DNA of 64,000 nucleotides from Chitinophaga sp. sic0106 (GCF_019219075.1 NZ_JAHUWJ010000019.1:79102-143101); one strand, 5' to 3'; positions 19,524-29,698 are shown, counted from the first letter of the stretch. Made by a program: numbers and translations. Notes: generated by a model from the letters alone, not told the origin.

Positions 19524-20708
19524 TTATGGAAGCACTACCAGCTTCCTTTTACCTTCTAATCTTACTTTTACTTTGGATTCTTCCAAAGCCATGATCATGT
19601 CCTGCAAACTCAGACTCCTACTCAGTTCGCCAAAGAATCGTATATCTGGTATATTTTTTTCATAAACTACTTCTACATCATACCATCTCGCCAGTTCATT
19701 CATCACTTCTTTCAATTTCAGGCCATTGAAATTGAACAGACCATTTTTCCAGGCCATTACATTATCCACATCTGCCTTTTCCACTGCAATATGATCCGAA
19801 TTCCCGGTCATCCTGGCCTGTTGCCCTGGTGACATCACTACTGATGCATTGGTGGTAGTGGCGCGTACTCTCACAGCTCCCTGAACCAGCGTTGTTTTAA
19901 TACTGGCGATATCCGGATAGGCGTTAACGTTAAAATGGGTGCCCAATACCTGTACTTCCGCCTGGTTAGGCACAGTTACACGGAAAGGAGCACGGCTGTT
20001 TGCGGCCACTTCAAAATATGCTTCCCCGGTGATTTCCACGCTTCGTTCATTTTCGGGAAATACCGCCGGATAACGCAGGGTACTGGCGGCATTGAGCCAT
20101 ACCTGGGTACCATCGGACAATACCACACGAAACTGCCTGCCATTAGGTGTACTGATAGTGTTCCGTGCGTCCGGAGCCGCCTGTCCTGACTTGGAATCGT
20201 ACAGCAGCTCTCCGTCTTTAAAGGCGATATCAGCACCGGCGTCGGTAGTGATCAACCCGTTTTGCAAACTGTCCAGTGATATTTGCCGGCCATCAGCCAG
20301 GGTAAGCATAGCGGTTCCCTGACTGGGAGCCATCACAGGTTTTGGATTTGCCGCCACTACTGGAGGCGTTTTTGATGGACGCAACCAAAAATAGATGCCA
20401 GCCACCAGCAGCAAGGCTACTGAGGCGGCAGAAGTCCATACTACAGCAGGCAGGCGGCGGTACATGGTCTTCGGTGCAGGCCGACTTTCTTCCCCTGACG
20501 AAATCTGTAATATCACGTTAAGCACCGCGCCAGAGGCAGCTTCAGGCATCACGTCCAACTCTCCGGAATGATAGCTGTCGAGAATCAGCGCTTTCACCTC
20601 CTCCTCCAATGCCGGATCAGCCATTAATGCAAACAGTTCCTGTTCCCCTTGCGGTGAAATCGTCTTATTATAATACTGTTGGAATAATTGCCGGAGCCTG
20701 TCTGTCAT
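19524..20708 (-). CDS. FecR-family anti-sigma factor
   Basis: A 394-residue FecR homologue: helical cytoplasmic N-terminus (MTDRLRQLFQQYYNKTIS), one membrane helix at about 90-108, the FecR domain with 'TPNGRQFRVVLSDGTQVWLNAASTL' and 'GEAYFEVAANSRAPF', and a C-terminal DUF4974 domain that includes 'LARWYDVEVVYE'. It controls the sigma factor encoded just upstream at 20781-21362 and receives the signal from the STN domain of the module 2 SusC. It resembles 29699-30880 more than 7528-8643. Confidence 0.94.
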   Translation of the reverse strand: MTDRLRQLFQQYYNKTISPQGEQELFALMADPALEEEVKALILDSYHSGELDVMPEAASGAVLNVILQISSGEESRPAPKTMYRRLPAVVWTSAASVALLLVAGIYFWLRPSKTPPVVAANPKPVMAPSQGTAMLTLADGRQISLDSLQNGLITTDAGADIAFKDGELLYDSKSGQAAPDARNTISTPNGRQFRVVLSDGTQVWLNAASTLRYPAVFPENERSVEITGEAYFEVAANSRAPFRVTVPNQAEVQVLGTHFNVNAYPDIASIKTTLVQGAVRVRATTTNASVVMSPGQQARMTGNSDHIAVEKADVDNVMAWKNGLFNFNGLKLKEVMNELARWYDVEVVYEKNIPDIRFFGELSRSLSLQDMIMALEESKVKVRLEGKRKLVVLP

Positions 20709-20780
20709 AGTAATGCTGTCTGTCTATCTCTATAGACAACCAAAAAATACCTAACTGGTGAGTCCAGTAGAAAAAAAAAT

Positions 20781-21362
20781 TTACAGCAACATGAAAAGCA
20801 GGCAGGATATTTTCCGGTAGGGTGTGCAAAATGCCCGTACAGCGCGTACAGCGGCATCATAATGGCTTTTTACCGTATTGGGGGAAATACGCATGATACG
20901 GGCAACTTCAACTTTGGTAAGCTCCTCTTCTTTGATAAGCAGGTATACTTGTTTTTGTTGTGGCGGTAATTTCTCTATAGCTTGCTGATATAAATGCAGG
21001 AACTCCCTGGCACCTGCCAGTTCATCCGGCTCCACGGCCGACAATGACTCTTTCACAGGCCATTCCCCGGTGCGCTCCCGTTCCCGGAGTATCCGCTTGA
21101 GCGCATTGAAGGTATAATTGCGGGCGATTGTAAAAATAAAGGCCTCCAGATTATTGATGTCGGCCAGCTCTTCCCGGATGCTCCAAATCTTCACAAAAAC
21201 ATCCTGTACGATTTCTTCTGCTTCTATTTCAGATTGTGTAATTCGCAGGGCTGTTGTATATACGAAATCACGATAACGCAGGAAAAGCTGTTTGAAAGCG
21301 GCTTGATTTCCCTGCGCAACCAGAGATTGGATTTCATCCTTATGTAGATTAGTTGGCTGCAA
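20781..21362 (-). CDS. RNA polymerase ECF-type sigma-70 factor
   Basis: A 193-residue ECF sigma factor with region 2 ('LRITQSEIEAEEIVQDVFVKIWSIREEL') and region 4 ('LTKVEVARIMRISPNTVKSHYDAA'). The only possible start near the N-terminus is a TTG at 21362; no in-frame ATG lies before the conserved region, so TTG is used here or the start lies further upstream. It heads module 2 with FecR 72 bases downstream. Confidence 0.92.
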   Translation of the reverse strand: MQPTNLHKDEIQSLVAQGNQAAFKQLFLRYRDFVYTTALRITQSEIEAEEIVQDVFVKIWSIREELADINNLEAFIFTIARNYTFNALKRILRERERTGEWPVKESLSAVEPDELAGAREFLHLYQQAIEKLPPQQKQVYLLIKEEELTKVEVARIMRISPNTVKSHYDAAVRAVRAFCTPYRKISCLLFMLL

Positions 21363-21465
21363 AAAAATTTAATATATGTAAACAAAGAAGACACTAAAGT
21401 ACCTTAAAAAGATGAAAAATTCCATATTATGCAGGGGTTTGGTAACGAGTCCTAAATAAAGCTGG

Positions 21466-21501
21466 TATAAAAAAGAGAATAGCCCGGATGGACTATTCTC
21501 T
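21466..21501 (-). terminator. Intrinsic terminator after module 3
   Basis: On the minus strand AGAGAATAG (21493-21501) pairs exactly with CTATTCTCT (21474-21482) and is followed by a run of T (A run at 21468-21474 on the plus strand). It lies about 40 bases past the stop of the TlpA-like gene and separates module 3 from the module 2 sigma factor. Confidence 0.85.
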
Positions 21502-21539
21502 GATTCATCATTCATAGCAATGGGTTGCAAACAATATAC

Positions 21540-22934
21540 TCAGGCTGGTTTACCACCTTTGGCCATTTCAATCATTACAGACAGTTCTTCCACTGCGGCA
21601 TGTTCACCACCTGTAAATCCTGCCAGCTTAAACCGGATACGGCCATTGCCATCGATCACGAATTTTGCCGGGATAGCAGTTACACCATAGGCTTCTGCCA
21701 CGGACTTTCCTTTGGCTGGCTTTGGGTCAAACAGCACTTTAAAATCGTAATTATTTTTTTCGATAAACTCCTTTACCGTAGTTTCATAGTTATCCGTTTT
21801 TTCCCAGCAGTCAATAAAAAGGAACTGCACATCCGACTGTTGCTGGTATTTCGCCTGCGCTTTTTTCATGGCAGGGAAAGAGGCCTTGCAGGGGCCGCAC
21901 CAGGTGGCCCAGAAATCCAGTACTACCACCTTTCCTTTCATATCCGCCAAAGTCACCTGCTTACCGTTCATATCCTTTAGTTTAAAGGGCAGTGCCGGCA
22001 CATCGATCATTTCCTCGCCTACACGCTTTTTCAGGCGCTCCTGGAAACGCTGATCCAGCCCTGCGAAATAGGCGTCCTCTCCTATACTACCATTGTTATT
22101 GGCAGCATATACTTCTTTGAGCATAGCAGTGATTGCCGGGTTATTAACGCCTTGTACTACGGCCGATTCCAGTTTGCGCTGGCAGTCCGCCAGGCGGTTC
22201 AATGCTTTATAGGCACTGGCGTAGAGCAGAAAAAATTTCGCATCGGGGGTACTACCTGCATAGCGCTCTGACTCAGCGAAATATTTAATTGCGGTATCAT
22301 AATTTTTCTTCAGGTACATAATTTCCCCGTAACTGCCAGCCATGAAAGGGAAGCCAATAGCCGCAAACTGCGCCTCGTTATCATTAGGCTTAGGGTTCAG
22401 GAACCGGCGGGATCTGTTGATGCCCTGCAGCAATAATGCGGAAGCATCGGTAGTATCTCCCTTTGCCAGCAAGGCCTGCGATATCATAGTAATCCCTTCT
22501 CCACTCCAGAAGTCATATTCCAGCGAATTAGCATATCCTACCGCCTTTTGCAGATTGCCTGCACGGGCATTTTGCACGCCAAAGCCTGCTCGTAAATAAT
22601 CGTAGATAACATAAATACCGCTAAAGTGCTTTATCGGGAACGCTGCTACGCATTGCTCAAACAGCAGTTCTTTTTTCTGCAGGTCCTTTTCACTGTTAAC
22701 GCCGTCAATCAGGGTGGCACGCATGATTACACTGGCAGGAAATTTAGTTTTCACCAGCTCCAGTATGGAATCGGCCTGGGTCTGCTGGCCCTTATTTATA
22801 AAGATTTTATAGGCAGACACAAATTTCGCTTCGAGCGCGGTATCCACCGGCGTACTTTGACTGAAAGCCGATAGCCCCTTGTAGATCATCAGTGTGGTGA
22901 GCAGCAATGCTTTTCTGATATGATGTGATTTCAT
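21540..22934 (-). CDS. TlpA-like thiol-disulphide oxidoreductase
   Basis: The 464-residue protein has a signal peptide (about 1-25), a long helical/TPR-like region (about 30-300), and a C-terminal TlpA/AhpC-type thioredoxin domain with WCGPCK (Cys346 and Cys349) and 'AIPAKFVIDGNGRI' containing the cis-proline. It would reduce disulphides in the periplasm. It ends module 3, 11 bases downstream of the DUF1735-like lipoprotein gene, and is followed by a strong terminator. Compared with the thioredoxin proteins of modules 1 and 2 the domain order is reversed: the thioredoxin fold is at the C-terminus. Confidence 0.88.
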   Translation of the reverse strand: MKSHHIRKALLLTTLMIYKGLSAFSQSTPVDTALEAKFVSAYKIFINKGQQTQADSILELVKTKFPASVIMRATLIDGVNSEKDLQKKELLFEQCVAAFPIKHFSGIYVIYDYLRAGFGVQNARAGNLQKAVGYANSLEYDFWSGEGITMISQALLAKGDTTDASALLLQGINRSRRFLNPKPNDNEAQFAAIGFPFMAGSYGEIMYLKKNYDTAIKYFAESERYAGSTPDAKFFLLYASAYKALNRLADCQRKLESAVVQGVNNPAITAMLKEVYAANNNGSIGEDAYFAGLDQRFQERLKKRVGEEMIDVPALPFKLKDMNGKQVTLADMKGKVVVLDFWATWCGPCKASFPAMKKAQAKYQQQSDVQFLFIDCWEKTDNYETTVKEFIEKNNYDFKVLFDPKPAKGKSVAEAYGVTAIPAKFVIDGNGRIRFKLAGFTGGEHAAVEELSVMIEMAKGGKPA

Positions 22935-22945
22935 TTTTTTTCTGA

Positions 22946-23914
22946 TTATGGTAATGAAGTAATGATGGCAAAAAGTACGTTGGTGCTGTTCAGCATTTCA
23001 GTAGGTGTCATACCCTGTTGCTGCTTATCCTTCAGGCGCAGCGCCAGCAGGTAAGTACTGCCTGATGGAAATTTGGCAGGGTCGGGCCGGAAGATCACCG
23101 AGGTTGCCGGCGCAGTAATATTCATGTTTGCCTTAATGGTCAGCGAGTCAGCGGAGAAACTGAAAGCGCCCGCCGGGAAAGGTTTATAGCTGGTGTTGAA
23201 CTTTGCATTATACGCATCCACCAGGGCTGTGGTAGATACCCCTTCCACTGCAAATTTCATATCACTGGAAACAACTTTATCCAATGCCACCAGCACCATA
23301 GGTGTTGCCGTTTGTGGAAAGCTCTGAAATACCGTTTGTACAATGTTGCCTTTACCGGTGGAAGCCGTCATGATAAAGGCATTGGCCACCGTTACATTGT
23401 ATTTAACAAATAGCAGGGAACTGGCAAGCCCGCCACCTGGTGAGCTCTGCATCCGCACGGGCACTACAAACCGATAGCTTCCGGGGGCATAGCCGGATAC
23501 ATTGCCAGCTGCCACCTGTACAGAGTCAGCAGACTGATATTTACCAGCAGGGATCGTATACTTACCGCCTTGCAGCACCTGGAAAACACCACTCCCCAGA
23601 ATGGGGGATTTTGTTTTATACAGGCTGTCGAACGCTTGTACCAATAATTTACTGGTATCTATGCTGGCCGTAACATTTACATCTCCCCCTAACAAACTAC
23701 TTAAACGCGGGAAAAATGAAGCCGGTTTGTTGGCTACCTGAATCAGCTTCCCATCCGACACTACCACCGTACCTTCGCCCACCGGCACTACGTTATATGC
23801 CGAAAGGCCCTTCAATACTTCATTCATCACAGGATCTCCAACGGTATCTTTCTCGCATGCCGCAAAGACCAGTGAAATGAGGACCGTTACAAGAATGTTG
23901 TAATACATCTTCAT
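22946..23914 (-). CDS. DUF1735/BT_3987-like surface lipoprotein
   Basis: I start this gene at the ATG at 23914, which gives MKMYYNILVTVLISLVFAAC, a clean lipoprotein signal; a longer frame to 24031 would overlap susD by about 100 bases and has no signal peptide. The mature protein of about 300 residues has two similar beta-sandwich halves with 'ADSVQVAAGNVSGYAPGSYRFVVPVRM' and 'ADSLTIKANMNITAPATSVIFRPDPAKFPSGSTYLLALRL', the pattern of DUF1735-type domains found in surface glycan-binding lipoproteins. It lies 11 bases after susD. Ligand unknown. Confidence 0.7.
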   Translation of the reverse strand: MKMYYNILVTVLISLVFAACEKDTVGDPVMNEVLKGLSAYNVVPVGEGTVVVSDGKLIQVANKPASFFPRLSSLLGGDVNVTASIDTSKLLVQAFDSLYKTKSPILGSGVFQVLQGGKYTIPAGKYQSADSVQVAAGNVSGYAPGSYRFVVPVRMQSSPGGGLASSLLFVKYNVTVANAFIMTASTGKGNIVQTVFQSFPQTATPMVLVALDKVVSSDMKFAVEGVSTTALVDAYNAKFNTSYKPFPAGAFSFSADSLTIKANMNITAPATSVIFRPDPAKFPSGSTYLLALRLKDKQQQGMTPTEMLNSTNVLFAIITSLP

Positions 23915-23924
23915 AAAAAAATAC

Positions 23925-25355
23925 TTAGCGCGCATTCTGAATAATGAGCGGGTTATTGGAAATAATTTTAGGTTCAAATGGCAGCAGGTACCTTGGTGAG
24001 CCTGCCGGCAAAGTAGCCAGCACATTGCCACTCACATCTGATATCCGCTTCAGCTCCGTCTTAAAACGGTCTTCCTGGTTTAATCTTTTCAGATCTGACA
24101 GGCGAATACCACCATGCAGGCAAAGCTCTCTGCGTCGCTCATCCAGCACCGACTTCAGCGCATCCGCATTATTCGTATAGGCGATAGCGGTATAGTCAGC
24201 TGGCTTGAAACGCTTTTGCCGCAAGGTGTTCAGCAAAGCCACTGCCCCACTTCCATCATTATTACGTGCCAGGCATTCCGCTTTTATCAGCATCATTTCC
24301 GGTACCCCGGTGGTGTAATTAAACTGCATGCCATTGGTACCATACGGCAGGTAACTATAGCGGGTATTGGTTCCAATCTTATAGAAACCATACAGGAGGC
24401 GCAGGTCTTTTGCATGAAACAAACTTTGCAGGTCATCGCTCATGAATGGGGTGGCTTTAAACAAACTGAAATAATTCAGGTCGATACAAACCTTCGCCAT
24501 TAATACTTCCGGGTTACTGGTAAAATCCTTTAGGACCAGTGGCTTATTGATAATGCCCGCCAATGGGTTTACAGAACTCCAGAAATCCCAGGTGTTATAA
24601 TCAACAAGCGTGGAACGTATGGCCAGTGCCTTGTTAGCGGCTTCCAGTGCAGCGCCGTAGTCGCTCGCATATAAATACGTTTTGGCCAGCAATGCATATG
24701 CGGCGGCCTTACCAGGGTGCAGCAGGTCCTGCCCGAAATCAGGCAGCGCTGCGGTATTGGCCGCTTCCTGCAAATCCTTTTTAATCTGCTCGTAAACTAC
24801 CTGCACAGTAGCACGCGCCGGCTTCAGCGAAGCATCCGGTGCCAGAATCATGGGTACCGCCAGATCTGAAGTGGCAGACGAAGCCTGATAAGCAGGCCCA
24901 TACAGGTTTAGCAGCTGAAAGTAATAATAAGCGCGATTGATTTTTGCCTGTGCTCCCAGGATCATTTTCTGCCCGGCAGTGTCGCCAGTGGCCTGATCTA
25001 CGTAGGTCAGCACGATGTTCATCTGCAAAATCCATTTATAGGCATTGCCATACATGGGGTCCGTATCTGCCAGGTCCCATACTGTAGGCGCCCACAGGTA
25101 GCCGCGGGAGAAGTAGGAATTAGGATTCACTTCCTTTACCAGTTTCTCCGGTATCATTACCTCATCGCTGATCAGGTCAGCCAATAAAAAGTTAGGTTCC
25201 CCGAGGTTACTGTTATTCAGTATTTCGGCCAGGTCGCTCGCTTTGTACAGGTCCACCTTGTTGGTATCCGGCCGTACCCCCAGGAATTTCTCGCAGCTGC
25301 TGAGCAGGGTAGCTGCCAGTAGCATGCATACAACAGGTATTGAAAATATTCTCAT
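23925..25355 (-). CDS. SusD/RagB-family outer-membrane lipoprotein
   Basis: A 476-residue SusD homologue with a lipobox ending Ser-Ser-Cys and EKFLGVRPDTNKVDLYK. It has 'GAQAKINRAYYYFQLLNLYGPAY', 'PEMMLIKAECLARNND' and 'DERRRELCLHGGIRLSDLKRLN', all family signatures. The SusC partner is encoded 12 bases upstream. It belongs to a different SusD subgroup from the proteins of modules 1 and 2, as does its SusC. Confidence 0.93.
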   Translation of the reverse strand: MRIFSIPVVCMLLAATLLSSCEKFLGVRPDTNKVDLYKASDLAEILNNSNLGEPNFLLADLISDEVMIPEKLVKEVNPNSYFSRGYLWAPTVWDLADTDPMYGNAYKWILQMNIVLTYVDQATGDTAGQKMILGAQAKINRAYYYFQLLNLYGPAYQASSATSDLAVPMILAPDASLKPARATVQVVYEQIKKDLQEAANTAALPDFGQDLLHPGKAAAYALLAKTYLYASDYGAALEAANKALAIRSTLVDYNTWDFWSSVNPLAGIINKPLVLKDFTSNPEVLMAKVCIDLNYFSLFKATPFMSDDLQSLFHAKDLRLLYGFYKIGTNTRYSYLPYGTNGMQFNYTTGVPEMMLIKAECLARNNDGSGAVALLNTLRQKRFKPADYTAIAYTNNADALKSVLDERRRELCLHGGIRLSDLKRLNQEDRFKTELKRISDVSGNVLATLPAGSPRYLLPFEPKIISNNPLIIQNAR

Positions 25356-25366
25356 CTTGTTTTCTT

Positions 25367-28300
25367 TTAGAGATTCATATTCACGGTAAACATATACTGC
25401 GCGGGCTGGCGCATGGTTACCAATCCATAATCAGAAATCGCCTGTGGGTCCAAATCGAACTTATTGCGCGTCCACAGCGCTACGTTCTGCACCTGCACGG
25501 AAAGCGTCAAACCTTTGATCCTGCTGCCCTTCAGGGCGACTGCCGGGAAGGAGTAACCCAATTGAATTTCCCTCAGCCGGATATTATCCGCACGCTCAAT
25601 GGTGTTGCTGGAATTCTGGATGATCAGGTTGCGGGTGGTGCTGGCGGCGGCCATCACCGGTACATCCGTAGTTGCTTCATCCCCTGGCTTTTTCCAACGT
25701 TTGGCTATCAGTTCATTGTTATCAATCAACCCGGAAGATGCCGGCATATAGGAACGGAAAACGTGTCCCAGGTTAAAGATGGCGCGTGCATTGAAGAAGA
25801 AATTCCTGTATTCCAGGTTCTGGATGATGGCGCCTGTCCACGGTGCCCTGGTGCGACCACTATACACCAATGCAGACGAGTCAGGCGTATTTACTTTTTC
25901 ATGCTTACCATTATATATCTGCGGATTGCCGGATGCATCCAGGCCCGCCCAGCTGTAGCTCCAGAGATTATCCATGGCATAACCGTCATGGATACTCGAT
26001 AAGAAACTCCTGTCGGCCGTATAGTTTATCTTAGGTGCATTCAGTGCTTTGTTAATATTATAGGCGCCATTCACTGTCATGGTCCATTGGAAACGCTTGT
26101 TGGTGATGAGTTTGGTCATCAGCTGCATTTCAAAGCCCTGGTTGAGCATTTTACTATAATTGGTTTGCACCAGCAGACCTGTGGCCGGGTCCGTAGGTAC
26201 TTCACCGTTAGTCATACCCGTGCGGATGTTACGATAATAAAATCCATCCAGTACGAACCGGTCTTTCAGGATGCCCACGCGTGCATGTGCTTCCTTGTTC
26301 TGCTGATGTGCCGGCAGTAACTCGAAGTCACTCACACTCACCTGGCTGAAACCACCACCCTCTCTTGGCGCGTTGGTAGACATCATGAGTGCAAGGCCCT
26401 GGTAGGGATTGATGTCGGACACCGACAAGTCGAACTGCAGACTGCTTACCGCACCTTTATGGAAAAATCTTTCCCTGGTTACATCCCAGGTGAGGGTACC
26501 GGAAAACTGGCTGCCGGATAAGGAAGATTCATTGTAGCGCACCGTCAGCATCAGTCGGTCGCCGGAAAGGGAGGTTTGCAATTGCGCGCCTACGTTATCA
26601 TTCGTTTGACCGTTGAACTGCGCCGGAATATAATCCGATATGAAGATATTGGCATTGCTCCACAGCGGTTGCAGGGTGCGGGAGGAGGTGATGCCTGGCG
26701 TAAGCCATGGCAGCTGCATTTTTTCATACGAGGTGGTTAACCTCATCATGCTGATCCAGGGTACCTGGAAGAATTTTTCTTTATGCAGCATCCAGGTGGC
26801 AGCGAGGTTGTAGTCGGCTATCTGCGCGTAGCGCGCCGGCCCGTTGGTTACCGGCATAAATACCGTATTGTAACTACCATTGACTTCGTATTTGTTGTGG
26901 TAGGTATAGGTGAGATTGGCATTGCCGGCGGTATTGCGCGCCATCGTTTTTGCCGGCAGGCTGCGTATCAATAACTCCATCGGATACACGCCCCTGCCTA
27001 AGTAGTTGGTGAAGCCGGCAGTGCCGGTGTAAATAATCGGCAAACCGGTACCGGTAGCCCTGTTATAGCCGTATAAGGTAGTATCTGGTTGATTGTTGTT
27101 GGTGGTGCTGGCGGCACTAACACCGGCGCTGATGTTGATCACGTGCCGGGTGCCCAGCTGTTTACGGTAGGTAAATCCGGAGCGTGCATTCCATAGTGTT
27201 GCATTGGCGGAGGATCTGCGCATGATATCTCCCGGAGGCACATAGAATTCCATGGAGTTGCCACTGGCCGTTGTTCTGGACAGGGCGTAGTCATTAATTA
27301 CTTTACGGGTATTGCTGTTGTTTATGCCCTGCCAGGAGTCATTAGAACTCCAGGAGGGGTTGTACTGCACGCTGGCAGACCATTGCAGCTGTTTTGCCAG
27401 GTCCCATACCACGTTGAGCCTGGAATTGATAGAAGAACTCTTCGCCAGGTTCTGGCTGTTTAACAGGTCCTCCAGGGGATTAATACCATAATCAAGATAA
27501 CCGAGCGACGTCATGGTACTGTTCAGCGCAGGGGCAACTTCGTAATTGTTATACACATACTTTCCCTGCTGATCCAGCAGCAACTGGTAGCTGTCCATGG
27601 TGCCGGTGTTGGCGGCACCCGGAGAGCGCTGTTTGGCAAAGTTGGTGTTCATATCCAGGGTGGTGCGCAGCTTACCTTTCAGGAGTCTTACATCATTTTT
27701 CAGGTTCAGAATAACATCTTCTGCCTTGCTGCCTTTGGTGGTACTGTTGGCGTTGCGGTAGGTACCGCTCACATTGAACTGGTAAATTTTACCGCCACCG
27801 GAGATACCCAGGGTATGATTATGCGTAAACACATCCTGCTGTAGCAGCTTCAACTGATCTCTGTTGGATAACACGGACATAGAATCCCACTTTTGCTGAA
27901 ATGCTTCAGGGGTCAGTTTCTTTTTATTCAGATCGTAGAGCAGGCGTTGCGCCGGTGTCATCATATTCTGGTTGGCGGCCAGTAAAAAGTTGGACAGCCC
28001 TTTATCGTAGCCCTCTTTGTAATAATCCAGTATATCTGCGGTGGACGCCAGGTGCATGATGCGGTTGCTGTTATCTTGTATGGGGGAGAAATAAAGGTTG
28101 CTGGTATAGTTGATATTCAGCTTGCCGGGTTCTGCGCCGGCAGTAGTGATCATGATGATACCGCCTGCTGCTTTGGGCCCCCACTTTACACATTCGGCCG
28201 GGTCGCGGATGATCCTTACTGATTCTACGTTGTTCAGTGGGTAGTCGGCCGGAAAGTTATCCTGCGGAAAGCCGTCGATCACTACCAGCATGCCGGAAGT

Positions 28301-29488
28301 ACCGGCACCGAATCCACTGGCGCCGCGCAGTTCCGGAACTATACCGTTGTTTTCCACTTTGGTGATGTAGTTGATGCGTTGCAGTGGTATGGTAGAGTAT
28401 CCGGGAGTATAGGCGGAATTGGCCTGGTCATAATAGAACTTCAGGTAGCTTTCGTAGTTTGGATAACCCTGGGCGGCCAGATTTATACCCTGTCTGATAA
28501 AGCGGTCGTACATATCCTTCAGTGCTGCACCGTTGTAATTCATATCCATGCTGGTTTTCACGTCCGACTTGAGGGTGAGTCCGGGCACGCTACCTTCCAG
28601 GAGTTGCACCAGCGTTTGGTGGCGGCGGTTTTTTAGCTCTACGGCCACGCCGGGAGTTTTCTTAAAGGTGATTTCCGCCTTTTCCAGTTCGTTTATGCTT
28701 GCACGTAACCGGATACTTACCTGAACGGTGCTGCCGGTGCTGGCTTTCACATCTTCCAATTGATTTTTATCCAATGCCATGGCAGTATAACCGTTACTGG
28801 AAGGGCGTACAGCAATGGTGATGGGGCGGTAGCTGATGCAGGTGATAACCAGTACTGCATTGTCCGGAATTCCCTGCAGACTGAAATAACCTTTGGTATT
28901 GGTCATCGTTCCCAGCTGGCCACCTCTTACCCGTACTGACACGTTGCTGAGCGGTTGCCCTTCAAAGTCGGTAATGGTACCGGAAAGGCCGGCAAAAAGG
29001 ATGGAATTGCCAGCATCAGCATTATTGGCTGTTTGTTCATCCCTTTTTGCCGGCAAACTTTTAGCGATGATGGAAATAGTTTTACTGGTTATCGAATACC
29101 CAAAGGGTTGTTCTTTAAAGACTATATCCAGGAAGGATTTCAGCGGCATATTATTCACCGCAAAAGATACCTGTCTGGAGTTGGCCAGTGCATCTGCCTC
29201 ATAAAAAACATAGTAGCCTGTTTGTTGCCTGATGGCGGAGAACACGCTTTTCAGCGGCATATTTTTGCCGGAAAGAGTAATGGATTGCGCATTCCCTGTT
29301 GCGTGTACGTTACATAAAAATACCAGGAGAAGAAATGCAGTTATTTTCATCACCAGCTTAATTTTTTTAAAGGACCTGACGGCTCGCCGAAGCGCCGCGG
29401 TATCCGGTTGGGACTTAGGCTGGCAGCGGCCTTGGCTATGTAAGGGCATAGCAATGGCTGACCAGGACCAATTCGCAGTTTTTTGCAT
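25367..29488 (-). CDS. Long SusC/RagA TonB-dependent transporter with STN domain
   Basis: A very large SusC protein (about 1373 residues; 1050-1150 is more usual). A 46-residue N-terminal extension precedes a signal peptide that starts with MKITAFLLLVFLCNVHATGNAQ. Then come an STN domain, a carboxypeptidase-D-like domain ('GTITDFEGQPLSNVSVRVRG'), a linker, the plug ('LVQLLEGSVPGLTLK', 'GPKAAGGIIMITT') and the barrel. I use the ATG at 29488; a TTG at 29497 is also in frame and an ATG at 29350 would remove the extension. The plug signature GPKAAGG replaces the usual GSRGANG, typical of a separate SusC subgroup. Substrate unknown. Confidence 0.93.
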   Translation of the reverse strand: MQKTANWSWSAIAMPLHSQGRCQPKSQPDTAALRRAVRSFKKIKLVMKITAFLLLVFLCNVHATGNAQSITLSGKNMPLKSVFSAIRQQTGYYVFYEADALANSRQVSFAVNNMPLKSFLDIVFKEQPFGYSITSKTISIIAKSLPAKRDEQTANNADAGNSILFAGLSGTITDFEGQPLSNVSVRVRGGQLGTMTNTKGYFSLQGIPDNAVLVITCISYRPITIAVRPSSNGYTAMALDKNQLEDVKASTGSTVQVSIRLRASINELEKAEITFKKTPGVAVELKNRRHQTLVQLLEGSVPGLTLKSDVKTSMDMNYNGAALKDMYDRFIRQGINLAAQGYPNYESYLKFYYDQANSAYTPGYSTIPLQRINYITKVENNGIVPELRGASGFGAGTSGMLVVIDGFPQDNFPADYPLNNVESVRIIRDPAECVKWGPKAAGGIIMITTAGAEPGKLNINYTSNLYFSPIQDNSNRIMHLASTADILDYYKEGYDKGLSNFLLAANQNMMTPAQRLLYDLNKKKLTPEAFQQKWDSMSVLSNRDQLKLLQQDVFTHNHTLGISGGGKIYQFNVSGTYRNANSTTKGSKAEDVILNLKNDVRLLKGKLRTTLDMNTNFAKQRSPGAANTGTMDSYQLLLDQQGKYVYNNYEVAPALNSTMTSLGYLDYGINPLEDLLNSQNLAKSSSINSRLNVVWDLAKQLQWSASVQYNPSWSSNDSWQGINNSNTRKVINDYALSRTTASGNSMEFYVPPGDIMRRSSANATLWNARSGFTYRKQLGTRHVINISAGVSAASTTNNNQPDTTLYGYNRATGTGLPIIYTGTAGFTNYLGRGVYPMELLIRSLPAKTMARNTAGNANLTYTYHNKYEVNGSYNTVFMPVTNGPARYAQIADYNLAATWMLHKEKFFQVPWISMMRLTTSYEKMQLPWLTPGITSSRTLQPLWSNANIFISDYIPAQFNGQTNDNVGAQLQTSLSGDRLMLTVRYNESSLSGSQFSGTLTWDVTRERFFHKGAVSSLQFDLSVSDINPYQGLALMMSTNAPREGGGFSQVSVSDFELLPAHQQNKEAHARVGILKDRFVLDGFYYRNIRTGMTNGEVPTDPATGLLVQTNYSKMLNQGFEMQLMTKLITNKRFQWTMTVNGAYNINKALNAPKINYTADRSFLSSIHDGYAMDNLWSYSWAGLDASGNPQIYNGKHEKVNTPDSSALVYSGRTRAPWTGAIIQNLEYRNFFFNARAIFNLGHVFRSYMPASSGLIDNNELIAKRWKKPGDEATTDVPVMAAASTTRNLIIQNSSNTIERADNIRLREIQLGYSFPAVALKGSRIKGLTLSVQVQNVALWTRNKFDLDPQAISDYGLVTMRQPAQYMFTVNMNL

Positions 29489-29539
29489 AAATTGCAATTG
29501 ATTTGGTTGTTAAATATTGTGTTGACACTAAGTCATTCC

Positions 29540-29568
29540 CACCGTCACGGGAGCAAGCCGTGGCGGTG
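29540..29568. other. GC-rich hairpin between FecR and SusC genes of module 3
   Basis: CACCGTCACGG pairs with CCGTGGCGGTG around a 7-base loop; the single non-Watson-Crick pair is a T-G wobble. It lies about 45 bases before the susC start in an otherwise gene-free stretch of about 200 bases (29489-29698). No T tract follows on the minus strand, so it is not a standard terminator. It may act in mRNA processing or be part of the susC leader. Confidence 0.4.
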
Positions 29569-29698
29569 TTCTTATACAGACTTTAAAATTAGTTTGCTGT
29601 ACCGTTGGTGGGCAGGTATAGACAATATGACTCCATTCAGCTTTGGTTGGAAAGCTTTGATCACTCCTTCATTTTAGTATGCTTTAAGTTTACACTGG

